This document shows positions 8,358 to 16,182 of a DNA stretch of 64,000 nucleotides, piece by piece. Location of the stretch: contig NZ_JAESVA010000002.1 in assembly GCF_020621385.1 (NCBI RefSeq), forward strand, positions 558,001 through 622,000. Reading direction: 5' to 3'. Position 1 is the first letter of the stretch, and each line of letters opens with the position of its first letter. The notes under the pieces were generated by a model. The model saw only the letters and a program-made list of their open reading frames with translations, was not told the origin of the DNA and did not search any database. The stretch is from Acidisoma cellulosilyticum. GTDB lineage: Bacteria; Pseudomonadota; Alphaproteobacteria; Acetobacterales; Acetobacteraceae. The position numbers and the translations under genes were made by a program.

Positions 8358-9421
8358 GCGTGGCGGACAAGCCGAACAAGGCGATCTGGCGCGGCGGAGA
8401 GGATCTGCTGCGCTGCCTGGGCGTGACGCTGGAAGCCCCCGGCGTCAAAACCTTTCGCTTCGCCCCCGTCAGCGGCGCTGTCGTGCAGTTTCACGCCGGC
8501 CAATTCGTGACGCTGCGCCTGCCGCAGGCCAGCGGCCATGTCTGGCGTTGCTTCACTATCGCGTCCTCCCCGCTGCAGGAAGACGCGATCGACCTGACCA
8601 TCAAGGCACAAGCCAGCGCGGATGCGATCAACGCGTCCGGCAGCGCCTGGATGCATCATCATCTGCAAGCCGGGATGGAGATCGCGGCGCGGTCGCCGAC
8701 CGGACCTTTCTGCCTGATGCACCCGCCCGAGCGGCCGCTGCTGCTGGTCTCGGCCGGCAGCGGCGCCACCCCCATGGCCGCCATCGCCCGTTTTCTGCGC
8801 GATATCGGGGACCGCACGCCGGTCCATTACATCCATCTCGCCCGCAGCGCCGCCGACTTCCTGTTCAAGCCCGAGATCGAGTCGATCGCGGCCGAGCTTG
8901 GCAGCTGGAAGCTTGACTGGCTGACGAGCGCCGAGCAGGGTCGCCCCTCTGCCGAAACCTTCGCGGCAATGGCCCCCGATCTTGCAGAGCGGGAGGTGTT
9001 TTGCTGCGGCCCGGCCGGCTTCATGGCGGCGATCGAGACCGCTCACGCTCAGGCCGGCGGCACGGCCGACGCCTTCCGCAAGGAGGCGTTCCTGGCCATC
9101 CCGATCCCAGAACTCGCGACCACGCATAAGGCCGAGCCGGAGCCCGGCGTGACGCCTGTCGGCTTCACGCTGCGATTCGAGCCGTCCGGCAAGACCGTTG
9201 CCATCGGGCCGGAAGACACGGTGCTGACGGCCGCCGGCAAGCTCGGCATTCCCATCTCCTATGCCTGCGGCGACGGCATTTGCGGCACCTGCCGCATCAC
9301 CAAGCTGGAAGGCGCGGTTGAGATGAACCACCAGGGCGGCATCGAGGATGACGAAGTCGCCGATGGCGAGATCCTGGCCTGCTGCGCCTATCCCCGATCC
9401 AATCTTGTCTTGAAAGTCTGA
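8354..9421 (+). CDS. Ferredoxin-NAD(P)H reductase partner with plant-type [2Fe-2S] domain (GbcB-like)
   Basis: A 355-residue electron-transfer subunit. An FAD domain (RCFTIASSP) and an NAD-binding domain (LLLVSAGSGATPM, CCGPAGFM) precede a C-terminal ferredoxin with CGDGICGTC and a distal Cys in EILACCAYP. It passes electrons from NAD(P)H to the Rieske oxygenase. Start is a TTG at 8354 that overlaps the oxygenase stop; a GTG at 8360 is an alternative. Translational coupling supports a two-component enzyme. Confidence 0.9.
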   Translation: MSVADKPNKAIWRGGEDLLRCLGVTLEAPGVKTFRFAPVSGAVVQFHAGQFVTLRLPQASGHVWRCFTIASSPLQEDAIDLTIKAQASADAINASGSAWMHHHLQAGMEIAARSPTGPFCLMHPPERPLLLVSAGSGATPMAAIARFLRDIGDRTPVHYIHLARSAADFLFKPEIESIAAELGSWKLDWLTSAEQGRPSAETFAAMAPDLAEREVFCCGPAGFMAAIETAHAQAGGTADAFRKEAFLAIPIPELATTHKAEPEPGVTPVGFTLRFEPSGKTVAIGPEDTVLTAAGKLGIPISYACGDGICGTCRITKLEGAVEMNHQGGIEDDEVADGEILACCAYPRSNLVLKV

Positions 9422-9423
9422 CC

Positions 9424-10689
9424 ATGGCTGACCCCAAAGACGGCCCTGCCTTGTCGCTGGAGACGCTGGCCATCGGCGCCGGCTACGATCCGGCCGAGCA
9501 TAACGGATCGGCCAAGCCGCCGATCTATATGACTTCGACCTTCGTCTATCCCTCCGCCGCCGTGGCGCGCGCCGTGCATCAGGCCTTTTTCGACGGCGAC
9601 GTGCCGGAGCGGTCAGGCAAGAACGGCTTCATCTATGCCCGCCTCGACCATCCGAATCTGGTCATGGCGCAGACGCGAATCGCGGCCCTCGACCGTGCCG
9701 AGGACAGCGCCCTGTTCTCCTCCGGCATGGCCGCCGTCTCCACCCTCGCCCAGTGTTTCCTGCGGCCGGGCGACAGCGTCATGCATAGCCGCCCGATCTA
9801 TGGCGGCACGGATATGTTTCTGAACACCCATATGACGCAGATGGGCGTTCATCCCTTCGGCTTTACCGATGGCGTGGATGAGGCTCATCTGGCGCAGGTG
9901 GCGGATGCTGCCATGGCGAAAGGTCCGCTGACCTTGATCATGGTGGAAAGCCCTGCCAACCCGACCTGCGCCATTGCCGATATCGCGCTGATCAGCCGGC
10001 TGGCGGACCGGATTGCGCTTGCCCAGGGCCGGCGGCCGATCATCTCGGTTGACAATACCTTCCTCGGTCCCTTCCTGCAGAGCCCGCTGGAACACGGCGC
10101 CGATCTTTGCCTGACCTCGCTCACCAAATATGCCGGCGGGCATAGCGATTTCATGGGCGGCAGCGTCAGCGGGTCTGCGGCACTCGTCGGCCGCCTCAAG
10201 AAGCTGCGCACGCTGCTCGGCAATCATGCCGATCCGCATAATTGCTGGATGCTGCTGCGCTCGGTCGAAACCATGGCGCTGCGCACGGAACGCGCGGTTG
10301 CCAATGCAAAGACGATCGCGAGCTTTTTGCGCGACCATCCCAAGGTGATCCGCATCACCTATCTGGACTTCCTGGCGGAAGGCTCCGCCGCCCGCGCAGT
10401 CTATGACCGGCAATGCGCGGGGCCTGGGTCCACCTTCTCCTTCGATGTCGAGGGTGGTGAGGCCGGCGCCTTCCGCTTTCTGGACAAGCTCCGCCTACTG
10501 CGCTTCGCGGTCAGCCTGGGCGGGACGGAAACCTTGATCTGTCACCCGGCCACGACCACCCATTACGCCGTGCCGGAGGAACTCCGCATGGCCGTGCATA
10601 TCGGCCCCGCCACCATGCGCGTCTCGATCGGCATCGAAACCGCGGCCGATCTGATCGCCGATCTTACCCAAGCGCTGGAGGCCGTCTGA
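9424..10689 (+). CDS. Cys/Met-metabolism PLP enzyme (cystathionine gamma-synthase/lyase family)
   Basis: A 421-residue fold-type I PLP enzyme. The PLP lysine lies in TSLTKYAGGHSD. FSSGMAAVS (phosphate-binding), VESPANPT and SVDNTF are also visible, and SLGGTETLICHPATTTH near the C-terminus is typical of the family. Such enzymes do beta- or gamma-elimination or replacement on amino acids with a leaving group. Its place inside a demethylation operon (2 bases after the reductase, 1-base overlap with the next gene) suggests it acts on the demethylated amino acid rather than in methionine biosynthesis; that is inference. Confidence 0.85.
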   Translation: MADPKDGPALSLETLAIGAGYDPAEHNGSAKPPIYMTSTFVYPSAAVARAVHQAFFDGDVPERSGKNGFIYARLDHPNLVMAQTRIAALDRAEDSALFSSGMAAVSTLAQCFLRPGDSVMHSRPIYGGTDMFLNTHMTQMGVHPFGFTDGVDEAHLAQVADAAMAKGPLTLIMVESPANPTCAIADIALISRLADRIALAQGRRPIISVDNTFLGPFLQSPLEHGADLCLTSLTKYAGGHSDFMGGSVSGSAALVGRLKKLRTLLGNHADPHNCWMLLRSVETMALRTERAVANAKTIASFLRDHPKVIRITYLDFLAEGSAARAVYDRQCAGPGSTFSFDVEGGEAGAFRFLDKLRLLRFAVSLGGTETLICHPATTTHYAVPEELRMAVHIGPATMRVSIGIETAADLIADLTQALEAV

Positions 10690-12242
10690 TGGAAGACGAA
10701 GACGTCGTTTCCGACTTTCACGCCATCGGCGAGAAACACACCAAAGCCGACGAGCATGCCGAGATCGTCGTCATCGGCGCGGGTGCCGCCGGGCTCGCTG
10801 CCGCCATTACGGCTGCCAAAGCCGGCGCGCAAGTGATGCTGGTGGACGAGAATCCGCTCGGCGCCGGGCTGATCGGCATGGATGTGCCGCTGCTCTTCGG
10901 CAATCGCTGGACGGCGGCGGTGCAGAACCAGGGCCGCATGCTGGAACAGGTTCTGACCGCCAATCCTGGCCTGGAAGAAGCGTTCGAACTCGGGATCGAC
11001 GTCAAGCTCGGCACCTATGCCTGGGGCGCCTTTACCGGCGGACCCAATCTGCGGTCCCTGCCTGAACCCGTCGTCGGTCTGGCGGACGAGACCCGCTCCT
11101 GGATCGTGGGCTTCCGGCGCCTGATCATCGCGACCGGCGCACGCGATCTGGTCTATGCCTTCAAGGGGTTCGAGACGCCGGGCGTGGTCGGCGCGCTGGG
11201 CCTGACCGCGCTCATCCAGACCTACGCTTCATTCAATGGCCAGCGCATCGTCATTCTGGGAACGGGCGACCTGGCGGTTGCGACCGCCACCATGGCACTG
11301 GATGCCGGGTATGATGTCGCTGCCTTGGTCGAAGTGCGGGATACGCCGCAGGCCGATGTCTCGGCGCTTATCGCGCGTGGCGTCGAGATCGTCACCGGCC
11401 ATGCCATTCTGGAAGCCCTGGGCAATGCCGAGGGCGTCACCGCTGCCCTGCTCGCGCCCGTCGCGGGTGGCGAGACCCGCAGCATCGCCTGCGACACCAT
11501 TTGCCTCGCGGTCGGGGCCGTGCCGGTGATCGACCTCGCCGATGTCGCGGGCGCCAAAATTGCGCGGAACGAGGCAGGGGCTTTCGTGCCGGGCAAGCTG
11601 CCGGCCGGCGTCTTCGTCACCGGTGACGCAGCAGGTCTGGGAACAGACGCCGCTGCCGCTGGCGTGGCGGCGGCAACCGCCGCCCTCGCCTCGCTCGGTC
11701 ATGATGTTCAAGCCAGCGCTGTGCCGTCAGAAGCGACCGCGCTGCCTGCCGACACGGACGCCTATCGCATGGACTGGATGCGCGCGCTGATGACGACCGG
11801 CGGCCAGGACGTCATCGCCTGTTCCTGCGAGGAGGTGTCGCGCCGCGACCTGCTGGACGTGCAGCCGCCGCGCTACCTGGCCGCACCCACCGACAAGCAC
11901 AACAGCCTCAAGCAACTGGCCGAGGACGGGCCTGTCAGTCAGGATCAGATCAAGCGCCTGACGCGCGCCTGCATGGGCCCCTGTCAGGCGCGTCGCTGCC
12001 GCGAGCAGGTGGCGATGATCATGGCGATCGGCACGGACCGGCCGCTCGGCTCCATCGCGCTGGCCGGCTACCGCGCGCCCGTGCGCCCGCTGCCCCTCGG
12101 CGTGCTGGCGGCGGCCTCCGAAACGCCCGGCATGGTCGAAGGCTGGAACGTCTGGTTCGGCATCCGCACCCAATGGATTCCCTATGACGATATCGGCACG
12201 GAGCGCGAAGCTGAGCGCGCCGGCCGCATGGCGCATTTCTGA
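10689..12242 (+). CDS. FAD/NAD(P)-dependent dehydrogenase subunit, HcnB/OoxA type
   Basis: A 517-residue pyridine-nucleotide-disulfide-type flavoprotein. It has an N-terminal FAD site (VVIGAGAAGLAAA), an internal NAD site (RIVILGTGDLAVA) and a C-terminal BFD-like cluster domain with CSCEE and CMGPCQARRC cysteines. This layout is that of the A subunit of opine oxidase, HcnB and the alpha subunit of heteromeric sarcosine oxidase. The partner B subunit is probably the next gene. A separate small ferredoxin subunit (HcnA type) is absent from the block. Confidence 0.85.
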   Translation: MEDEDVVSDFHAIGEKHTKADEHAEIVVIGAGAAGLAAAITAAKAGAQVMLVDENPLGAGLIGMDVPLLFGNRWTAAVQNQGRMLEQVLTANPGLEEAFELGIDVKLGTYAWGAFTGGPNLRSLPEPVVGLADETRSWIVGFRRLIIATGARDLVYAFKGFETPGVVGALGLTALIQTYASFNGQRIVILGTGDLAVATATMALDAGYDVAALVEVRDTPQADVSALIARGVEIVTGHAILEALGNAEGVTAALLAPVAGGETRSIACDTICLAVGAVPVIDLADVAGAKIARNEAGAFVPGKLPAGVFVTGDAAGLGTDAAAAGVAAATAALASLGHDVQASAVPSEATALPADTDAYRMDWMRALMTTGGQDVIACSCEEVSRRDLLDVQPPRYLAAPTDKHNSLKQLAEDGPVSQDQIKRLTRACMGPCQARRCREQVAMIMAIGTDRPLGSIALAGYRAPVRPLPLGVLAAASETPGMVEGWNVWFGIRTQWIPYDDIGTEREAERAGRMAHF

Positions 12243-12254
12243 GGGGTGCGGGGA

Positions 12255-13469
12255 ATGTCAGAGATGAAAAAGAATGCCTCGGTCATCGTCATCGGCGGCG
12301 GCGTCACCGGCCTCAGCGCCGCCTGGTGGCTGGCGCGGGACGGCGTCGATGTTTTGCTCATCGAGAAGGGTATCGTGGGCTGGGAGGCATCGGGCCGCAA
12401 TGGCGGCGGCTGCACCCATTACCAAAGCCCGCTTTTCAACGAGGAGCAGCGGCTTTGGCCGCAAATGGATGAGCTGCTGGGCTATCCGACCGAGCATCGG
12501 CAGGAGCGCGTCATCATGGCGCTGACCGAGCGGCAGCTGGCGCAATATCAGGATCACGGCGAGATCTGCGCCGCCATGGGCTATCGCTACGAGACGCTGG
12601 ACCCGAAGCAGACGCGCGAGCTGGTGCCCTTCGCCGGCGATAACGTCGTGGGCTCGGTCTATTACCACTTCGGCGGCCAGGCCAATCCGCAGCGCACCGT
12701 GCAAGCCTATGCCTGGGCTTTGCAGGATCTCGGCGGCCGCATTCTGCAGCACACCGCCGTCTCCTCCATCATCGTCGAGGCCGGCAAGGTGAAGGGCGTC
12801 GAGACCTCGCTCGGCCGCTTCGACTGCGACCATCTGGTGCTCGCCGCCGGCCCGCAGACCGGCGCGCTGCTGGAGACGATCGGCGTCTATCTGCCCGTCG
12901 CCCCGGCGCGGGCCGAGATGATCGTGACGGAACCGCTGCCGCTGATGAAGGTCGGCGGCGTCGACGGTAACGGCCTGTACGGCCGGCAGACGTTGCGCGG
13001 CAATCTGGCCTATGGCGGCGGGCCGCATGAATGGCTGGCCGATACCACGGCAGACGGCCGCCCCCCCGAAGGCGGTCCGATGAGCCGTCCCGCCACCCAG
13101 CTGCTGCAAAATCTGTCGCGCCGGTTGATGGAGCTTTTCCCGAAGGCCGGCCATGTGCGCGTCATCCGGTCCTGGGCCGGGATCATCGAGAATACGCCGG
13201 ACGGGCGCCCGGTGATCGACCGGCTGTCGGAGCCCGATAACCTGACTGTGACCACCATGAGCGGCGTCGGCTTCGGCCTGTCGCCGGCCACCGGTCACGC
13301 GATCCGCGACCTGGTGATGGACGGGGTTTGCAGTTTCACGGATATCGGCAAGCTCAGCCTCGGCCGTTTCGCGAACCTGCCGCGCGATTGGCGCGTGCGG
13401 CAGGGCTGGGTTCCGCCTATCGTGCAGGATTATGATTCAGACGGACGTGCGCAGACCGCGCAGGCTTGA
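12255..13469 (+). CDS. FAD amine oxidase/dehydrogenase subunit, HcnC/OoxB/SoxB type
   Basis: A 404-residue DAO-family flavoprotein with VIVIGGGVTGLSAAWW at the N-terminus and GWEASGRNGGG for the flavin ring. It also carries the C-terminal SGVGFGLSPATGHAI segment of glycine/sarcosine/opine oxidases. It probably oxidises a secondary amine in a complex with the preceding HcnB-like subunit. Start ATG 12255 is preferred because GAGGGG lies 8 bases upstream; a GTG at 12246 is in frame. The gap to the preceding gene is 12 bases. Confidence 0.87.
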   Translation: MSEMKKNASVIVIGGGVTGLSAAWWLARDGVDVLLIEKGIVGWEASGRNGGGCTHYQSPLFNEEQRLWPQMDELLGYPTEHRQERVIMALTERQLAQYQDHGEICAAMGYRYETLDPKQTRELVPFAGDNVVGSVYYHFGGQANPQRTVQAYAWALQDLGGRILQHTAVSSIIVEAGKVKGVETSLGRFDCDHLVLAAGPQTGALLETIGVYLPVAPARAEMIVTEPLPLMKVGGVDGNGLYGRQTLRGNLAYGGGPHEWLADTTADGRPPEGGPMSRPATQLLQNLSRRLMELFPKAGHVRVIRSWAGIIENTPDGRPVIDRLSEPDNLTVTTMSGVGFGLSPATGHAIRDLVMDGVCSFTDIGKLSLGRFANLPRDWRVRQGWVPPIVQDYDSDGRAQTAQA

Positions 13470-13483
13470 GAGGGACGAAGGCA

Positions 13484-14608
13484 ATGGCCGCCAAGGGTAA
13501 GGTTCTGATCGTCGGTGCGGGCATCGCGGGTCTTTCGACCGCGTGGAACCTGAAGCGGCGCGGTTACGATGTCGAAATTTTCGACCGGGGGCCGATCCCC
13601 AATCCGATCAGCTCCTCCTGGGACGAGCATCGCATTACCCGCCATGCTTACGGCGAGTTCGAGGGCTATGCCCATCTGATGCCCTATGCCTTCAAGATGT
13701 GGGACCGGCTTTGGAAGGATCTGGGCGCCACGCATTACGAGCCGACGGGGGCGACCTATTTCATCCATGAGGAGACGCCCTGGTATCACGGGACCTCCAC
13801 CGCTCTGACGGAAATGGGCGTCCGCTACCGCGATATTCCGCTGGCCAAGGCCGAGCACCGGTTTCCGATGTTCAATCTGGAGACGGTGACGCGGGTGGTG
13901 GAGACGGACGGCGCCGGCATGCTGTTCCCCTACCGCATCGTGCGCGGGCTGGTGAACTTCCTGGGTGCGCATGGCGTGACCTTCCATGCCTTGCATCAGG
14001 TCAGCGCGATCGACGCCGAAAAGGGCAGCCTCACCGCGAACGGCAAGACCTTTACCGGCGACTATGTCGTGGTCGCGGCCGGTGCTTGGGCGGACAAGCT
14101 GGTGCCGGAACTCCGCCAGGACGCCATGCCGTCGCGTCAGGCCGTCATCTTCCTGGCCCCGCCGCCCGAACTGACGGATGCCTGGCGCGAAGCCGGCGTG
14201 ATGGCCGATCTGGGCGACGAGACCAGCTGCTACGTGCTGCCGCCGCGCCGTGGCATGCGCCTGAAGATCGGCGATCACGTCTTCACCCGCCGCGGCGACG
14301 CGGATGAGGATCGCCGCGCGACCGACGAGGATGTGGCGCGGCTGATGCGCGTGCTGCCGAAGGTGCTGCGCAATTACGAGGGCTACCAGATCCTGGAACG
14401 TAAGGCCTGCTTCTATACCGTGACCGAGGATGAGCATTTCATCCAGAAGCCGCTGGGACCGAAGGGCTGGCTGATCAGTGCCTGTTCCGGCCATGGCTTC
14501 AAGCTGGGCGCGCTAACCGGAGAGCTTGCGGCCCAGGCCATTACCGGGGAGCGGCCGGCCGCCGAGATCACCGAAATTGCCGCCGGGCGGCAGCGTATCG
14601 CGGCCTGA
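13484..14608 (+). CDS. Monomeric sarcosine oxidase / N-methyl amino acid oxidase family
   Basis: A 374-residue flavoprotein with VLIVGAGIAGLSTAWN and the SSSWDEHRITRHAY block of the MSOX/SolA group. Cys309 in ERKACFYTVTEDEHF aligns with the cysteine that binds FAD covalently in monomeric sarcosine oxidase. It would oxidise a mono-N-methyl amino acid to formaldehyde and the free amine, with H2O2. Start ATG 13484 has a purine-rich site upstream, 15 bases after the preceding stop. Last gene of the block; repeat copy B starts directly behind its TGA. Confidence 0.88.
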   Translation: MAAKGKVLIVGAGIAGLSTAWNLKRRGYDVEIFDRGPIPNPISSSWDEHRITRHAYGEFEGYAHLMPYAFKMWDRLWKDLGATHYEPTGATYFIHEETPWYHGTSTALTEMGVRYRDIPLAKAEHRFPMFNLETVTRVVETDGAGMLFPYRIVRGLVNFLGAHGVTFHALHQVSAIDAEKGSLTANGKTFTGDYVVVAAGAWADKLVPELRQDAMPSRQAVIFLAPPPELTDAWREAGVMADLGDETSCYVLPPRRGMRLKIGDHVFTRRGDADEDRRATDEDVARLMRVLPKVLRNYEGYQILERKACFYTVTEDEHFIQKPLGPKGWLISACSGHGFKLGALTGELAAQAITGERPAAEITEIAAGRQRIAA

Positions 14609-14770
14609 TTAGAGTCCGTCAGGTTTAGGTGGAAACGACCCCTGCCCCGTCATGGCCGGGCTTGACCCGGTCATCCAGTCCTTGGGCGCCCCAACGAATG
14701 GATGCCCGGCTCTGGGGTCGGGCATGACGATATTAGGGACAAACTTCAGTTAAAATCAGACAAACTCTAG
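14609..14770. repeat. Interspersed repeat copy B (core type I)
   Basis: Nearly base-for-base identical to copy A (3583-3745), in the same orientation. It begins at the first base after the solA-like TGA (TTAGAGTCCGTCAGG) and ends CAGACAAACTCTAG. No coding capacity. Confidence 0.92.
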
Positions 14771-14795
14771 CCGTCTGATAAGACCGGACAATCTT

Positions 14796-14821
14796 CCCAT
14801 CGGGCGGGTCTGCCCGGTGGG
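14796..14821. repeat. Hairpin CCCATCGGGC / GCCCGGTGGG
   Basis: Ten-pair stem with one G-T pair and a six-base loop, 25 bases downstream of repeat copy B. It resembles the hairpin at 3548-3575 beside copy A. It has no T-run. The remaining stretch to apaG shows a second small GC palindrome and nothing else recognisable. Confidence 0.6.
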
Positions 14822-14932
14822 CCAAGGCTTGAGATTGCCGCCCCTCATCGGGCGGCGTAGGCTGCGCTTCCGGGCAGCCTAAGGGCAGCCCAACACCACG
14901 CCCGAGAAGGACCGCTTAAAGGGCGGGACGCC

Positions 14933-15337
14933 ATGACTGACGCCTATATCGAAATCACGCGGGGCATCCGCGTTACCGTTCGCGCTTTCTATCTCGATGA
15001 TCAGTCTCAACCCGACGAAGGTCGCTTCGTCTGGGCCTATCGGGTGACGATTGAAAATCAGAGCCAGCAGACGGTGCAATTGCTCAGGCGCAGCTGGCGC
15101 ATCACCAATGCCGCCGGCCGGATCCAACGCGTGCATGGCGATGGCGTGGTGGGAGAACAGCCGGTGCTCGATCCCGGTGAGAGCTTCGAATACACATCCG
15201 GCACGCCGCTCGACACGCCCACGGGCTTCATGGCCGGTAGTTATGAGATGGTGGTGCCGGCCACGGGCGACGGTTTCGAGGTCGCCATCCCGGCCTTCAG
15301 TCTCGACAGCCCGCATCAGAATTCGCGGCTGCATTAA
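14933..15337 (+). CDS. apaG: ApaG protein (Co2+/Mg2+ efflux-associated)
   Basis: A 134-residue ApaG/DUF525 fibronectin-III-like protein. It has GIRVTVRAFYLDDQS, the RRSWRITNAAGRIQ block, GVVGEQPVLDPGESF and SGTPLDTPTGFMAGSYEM. ApaG is linked to divalent-metal tolerance and Ap4A levels in enterobacteria, but its mechanism is unclear. Complete length for the family. It stands alone on the plus strand. Confidence 0.95.
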   Translation: MTDAYIEITRGIRVTVRAFYLDDQSQPDEGRFVWAYRVTIENQSQQTVQLLRRSWRITNAAGRIQRVHGDGVVGEQPVLDPGESFEYTSGTPLDTPTGFMAGSYEMVVPATGDGFEVAIPAFSLDSPHQNSRLH

Positions 15338-15363
15338 GCAGCCGCATGCCGCGCCTGGATCTT

Positions 15364-15588
15364 TCAGGCAGCCAAAATGGAAATATTGCTGGTTTTCATC
15401 CGTGAGGTCAGCGGCGCAAGACGATAGGTGCGGCTGGCGGCTTCCCGCACCAGGGAGAGATCCGCGAAACGCTGCCCGTCCAATTCCTTGAGACGGGAGT
15501 GAACCCCGACAAATCGATAGCTGTCGCCATAGAAGGCCGCGGCACCCACAAACACGCCGTCGACCTCAATCACGTAAGACTGTTTCAC
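15364..15588 (-). CDS. Small conserved hypothetical protein
   Basis: A 74-residue protein (SYVIEVDGVFVGAAAFYGDSYRF split by a turn, then a HSRLKELDGQRF block and a basic tail). I recall similar short proteins in Acetobacteraceae but no function. The GTG start at 15588 is backed by AGGAG 7 bases upstream. It is convergent with apaG, 26 bases apart. Confidence 0.65.
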   Translation of the reverse strand: MKQSYVIEVDGVFVGAAAFYGDSYRFVGVHSRLKELDGQRFADLSLVREAASRTYRLAPLTSRMKTSNISILAA

Positions 15589-15954
15589 CCTAGTCTCCTG
15601 GCGAAATCCAACTCCGCAGATACAGCCTCAAATGGGCCTGTTCTGCTTGACGAGGATTTAATCGCGGGTCGCGAATTGTAAAAGAAAACTATTTGTGACC
15701 AATCATCTATTGGTCTTTTTTGATGTCATTTGTGAAGAATGTGCGAGATCGACCCGCTATTTACCAAATCGTCACGAAAGATCATCGCGCCTGCAATCCG
15801 AAGGCAGAAAACACTCCCCAAGCCCGGGAGCTCTGTCCGGGACAAGGATCAGATTGTCCGATTCCTGCTTCGGTCAATACATCCTTCAACGAATGATAGA
15901 CAGGCGATGTCACCCCTGTTCATAGCACTGTCATCTAGCGGATTTCATTGCGGT
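15589..15954. other. AT-richer intergenic region with an orphan terminator
   Basis: 366 bases without a convincing protein gene. The part from 15600 to 15730 is clearly more AT-rich than its surroundings and ends in a strong plus-strand terminator (15697-15721), although no plus-strand gene ends here. A short RNA gene is possible; see findings. The right part, before the RHH gene, shows nothing recognisable. Confidence 0.5.
15697..15721 (+). terminator. Rho-independent terminator without an upstream gene
   Basis: Perfect seven-pair stem GACCAAT / ATTGGTC with a five-base loop CATCT, followed directly by six T. It is one of the clearest intrinsic terminators noticed in the window. Confidence 0.8.
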
Positions 15955-16170
15955 ATGTTGATTAAAAAAAGCTTCAGCATCGCGGGCCACCGGACATCGG
16001 TCGCGCTGGAGGCGGAATTCTGGGCGGTGCTGGAGCGGACGGCCCAACGGCGGGGAGACACGCTGGCAGCCCTGATCATTTCCGTGGATGCCGACCGCGC
16101 CGAGGCAAGCCCCCTCGCCTCCGCCTTGCGTCTGCGGGCCTTGCGCGACGCCGCGGAGCGGGACGCTTAG
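15955..16170 (+). CDS. Ribbon-helix-helix protein, RHH_4 type
   Basis: A 71-residue protein whose opening (KSFSIAGHRTSVALEAEFW) is the signature of the RHH_4 family. A helix with LAALIISVDADR and a SALRLRALRD tail complete it. These small proteins are probable DNA-binding regulators; targets are unknown. Start ATG 15955 is where similarity begins. It is convergent with the AsmA-like gene, 12 bases between stops. Confidence 0.8.
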   Translation: MLIKKSFSIAGHRTSVALEAEFWAVLERTAQRRGDTLAALIISVDADRAEASPLASALRLRALRDAAERDA

Positions 16171-16182
16171 CCGGGTTTGCCC

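Noticed and set aside
7119-9421. Carnitine monooxygenase cntAB
   Set aside because: The fold agrees, but the neighbours (PLP lyase, three flavin oxidases) do not fit trimethylamine-producing carnitine cleavage, so the symbols were not used.
12255-13469. Hydrogen cyanide synthase hcnBC
   Set aside because: The two subunits resemble HcnB/HcnC, but the hcnA gene is lacking and the setting is demethylation; opine/sarcosine-type oxidation is more likely.
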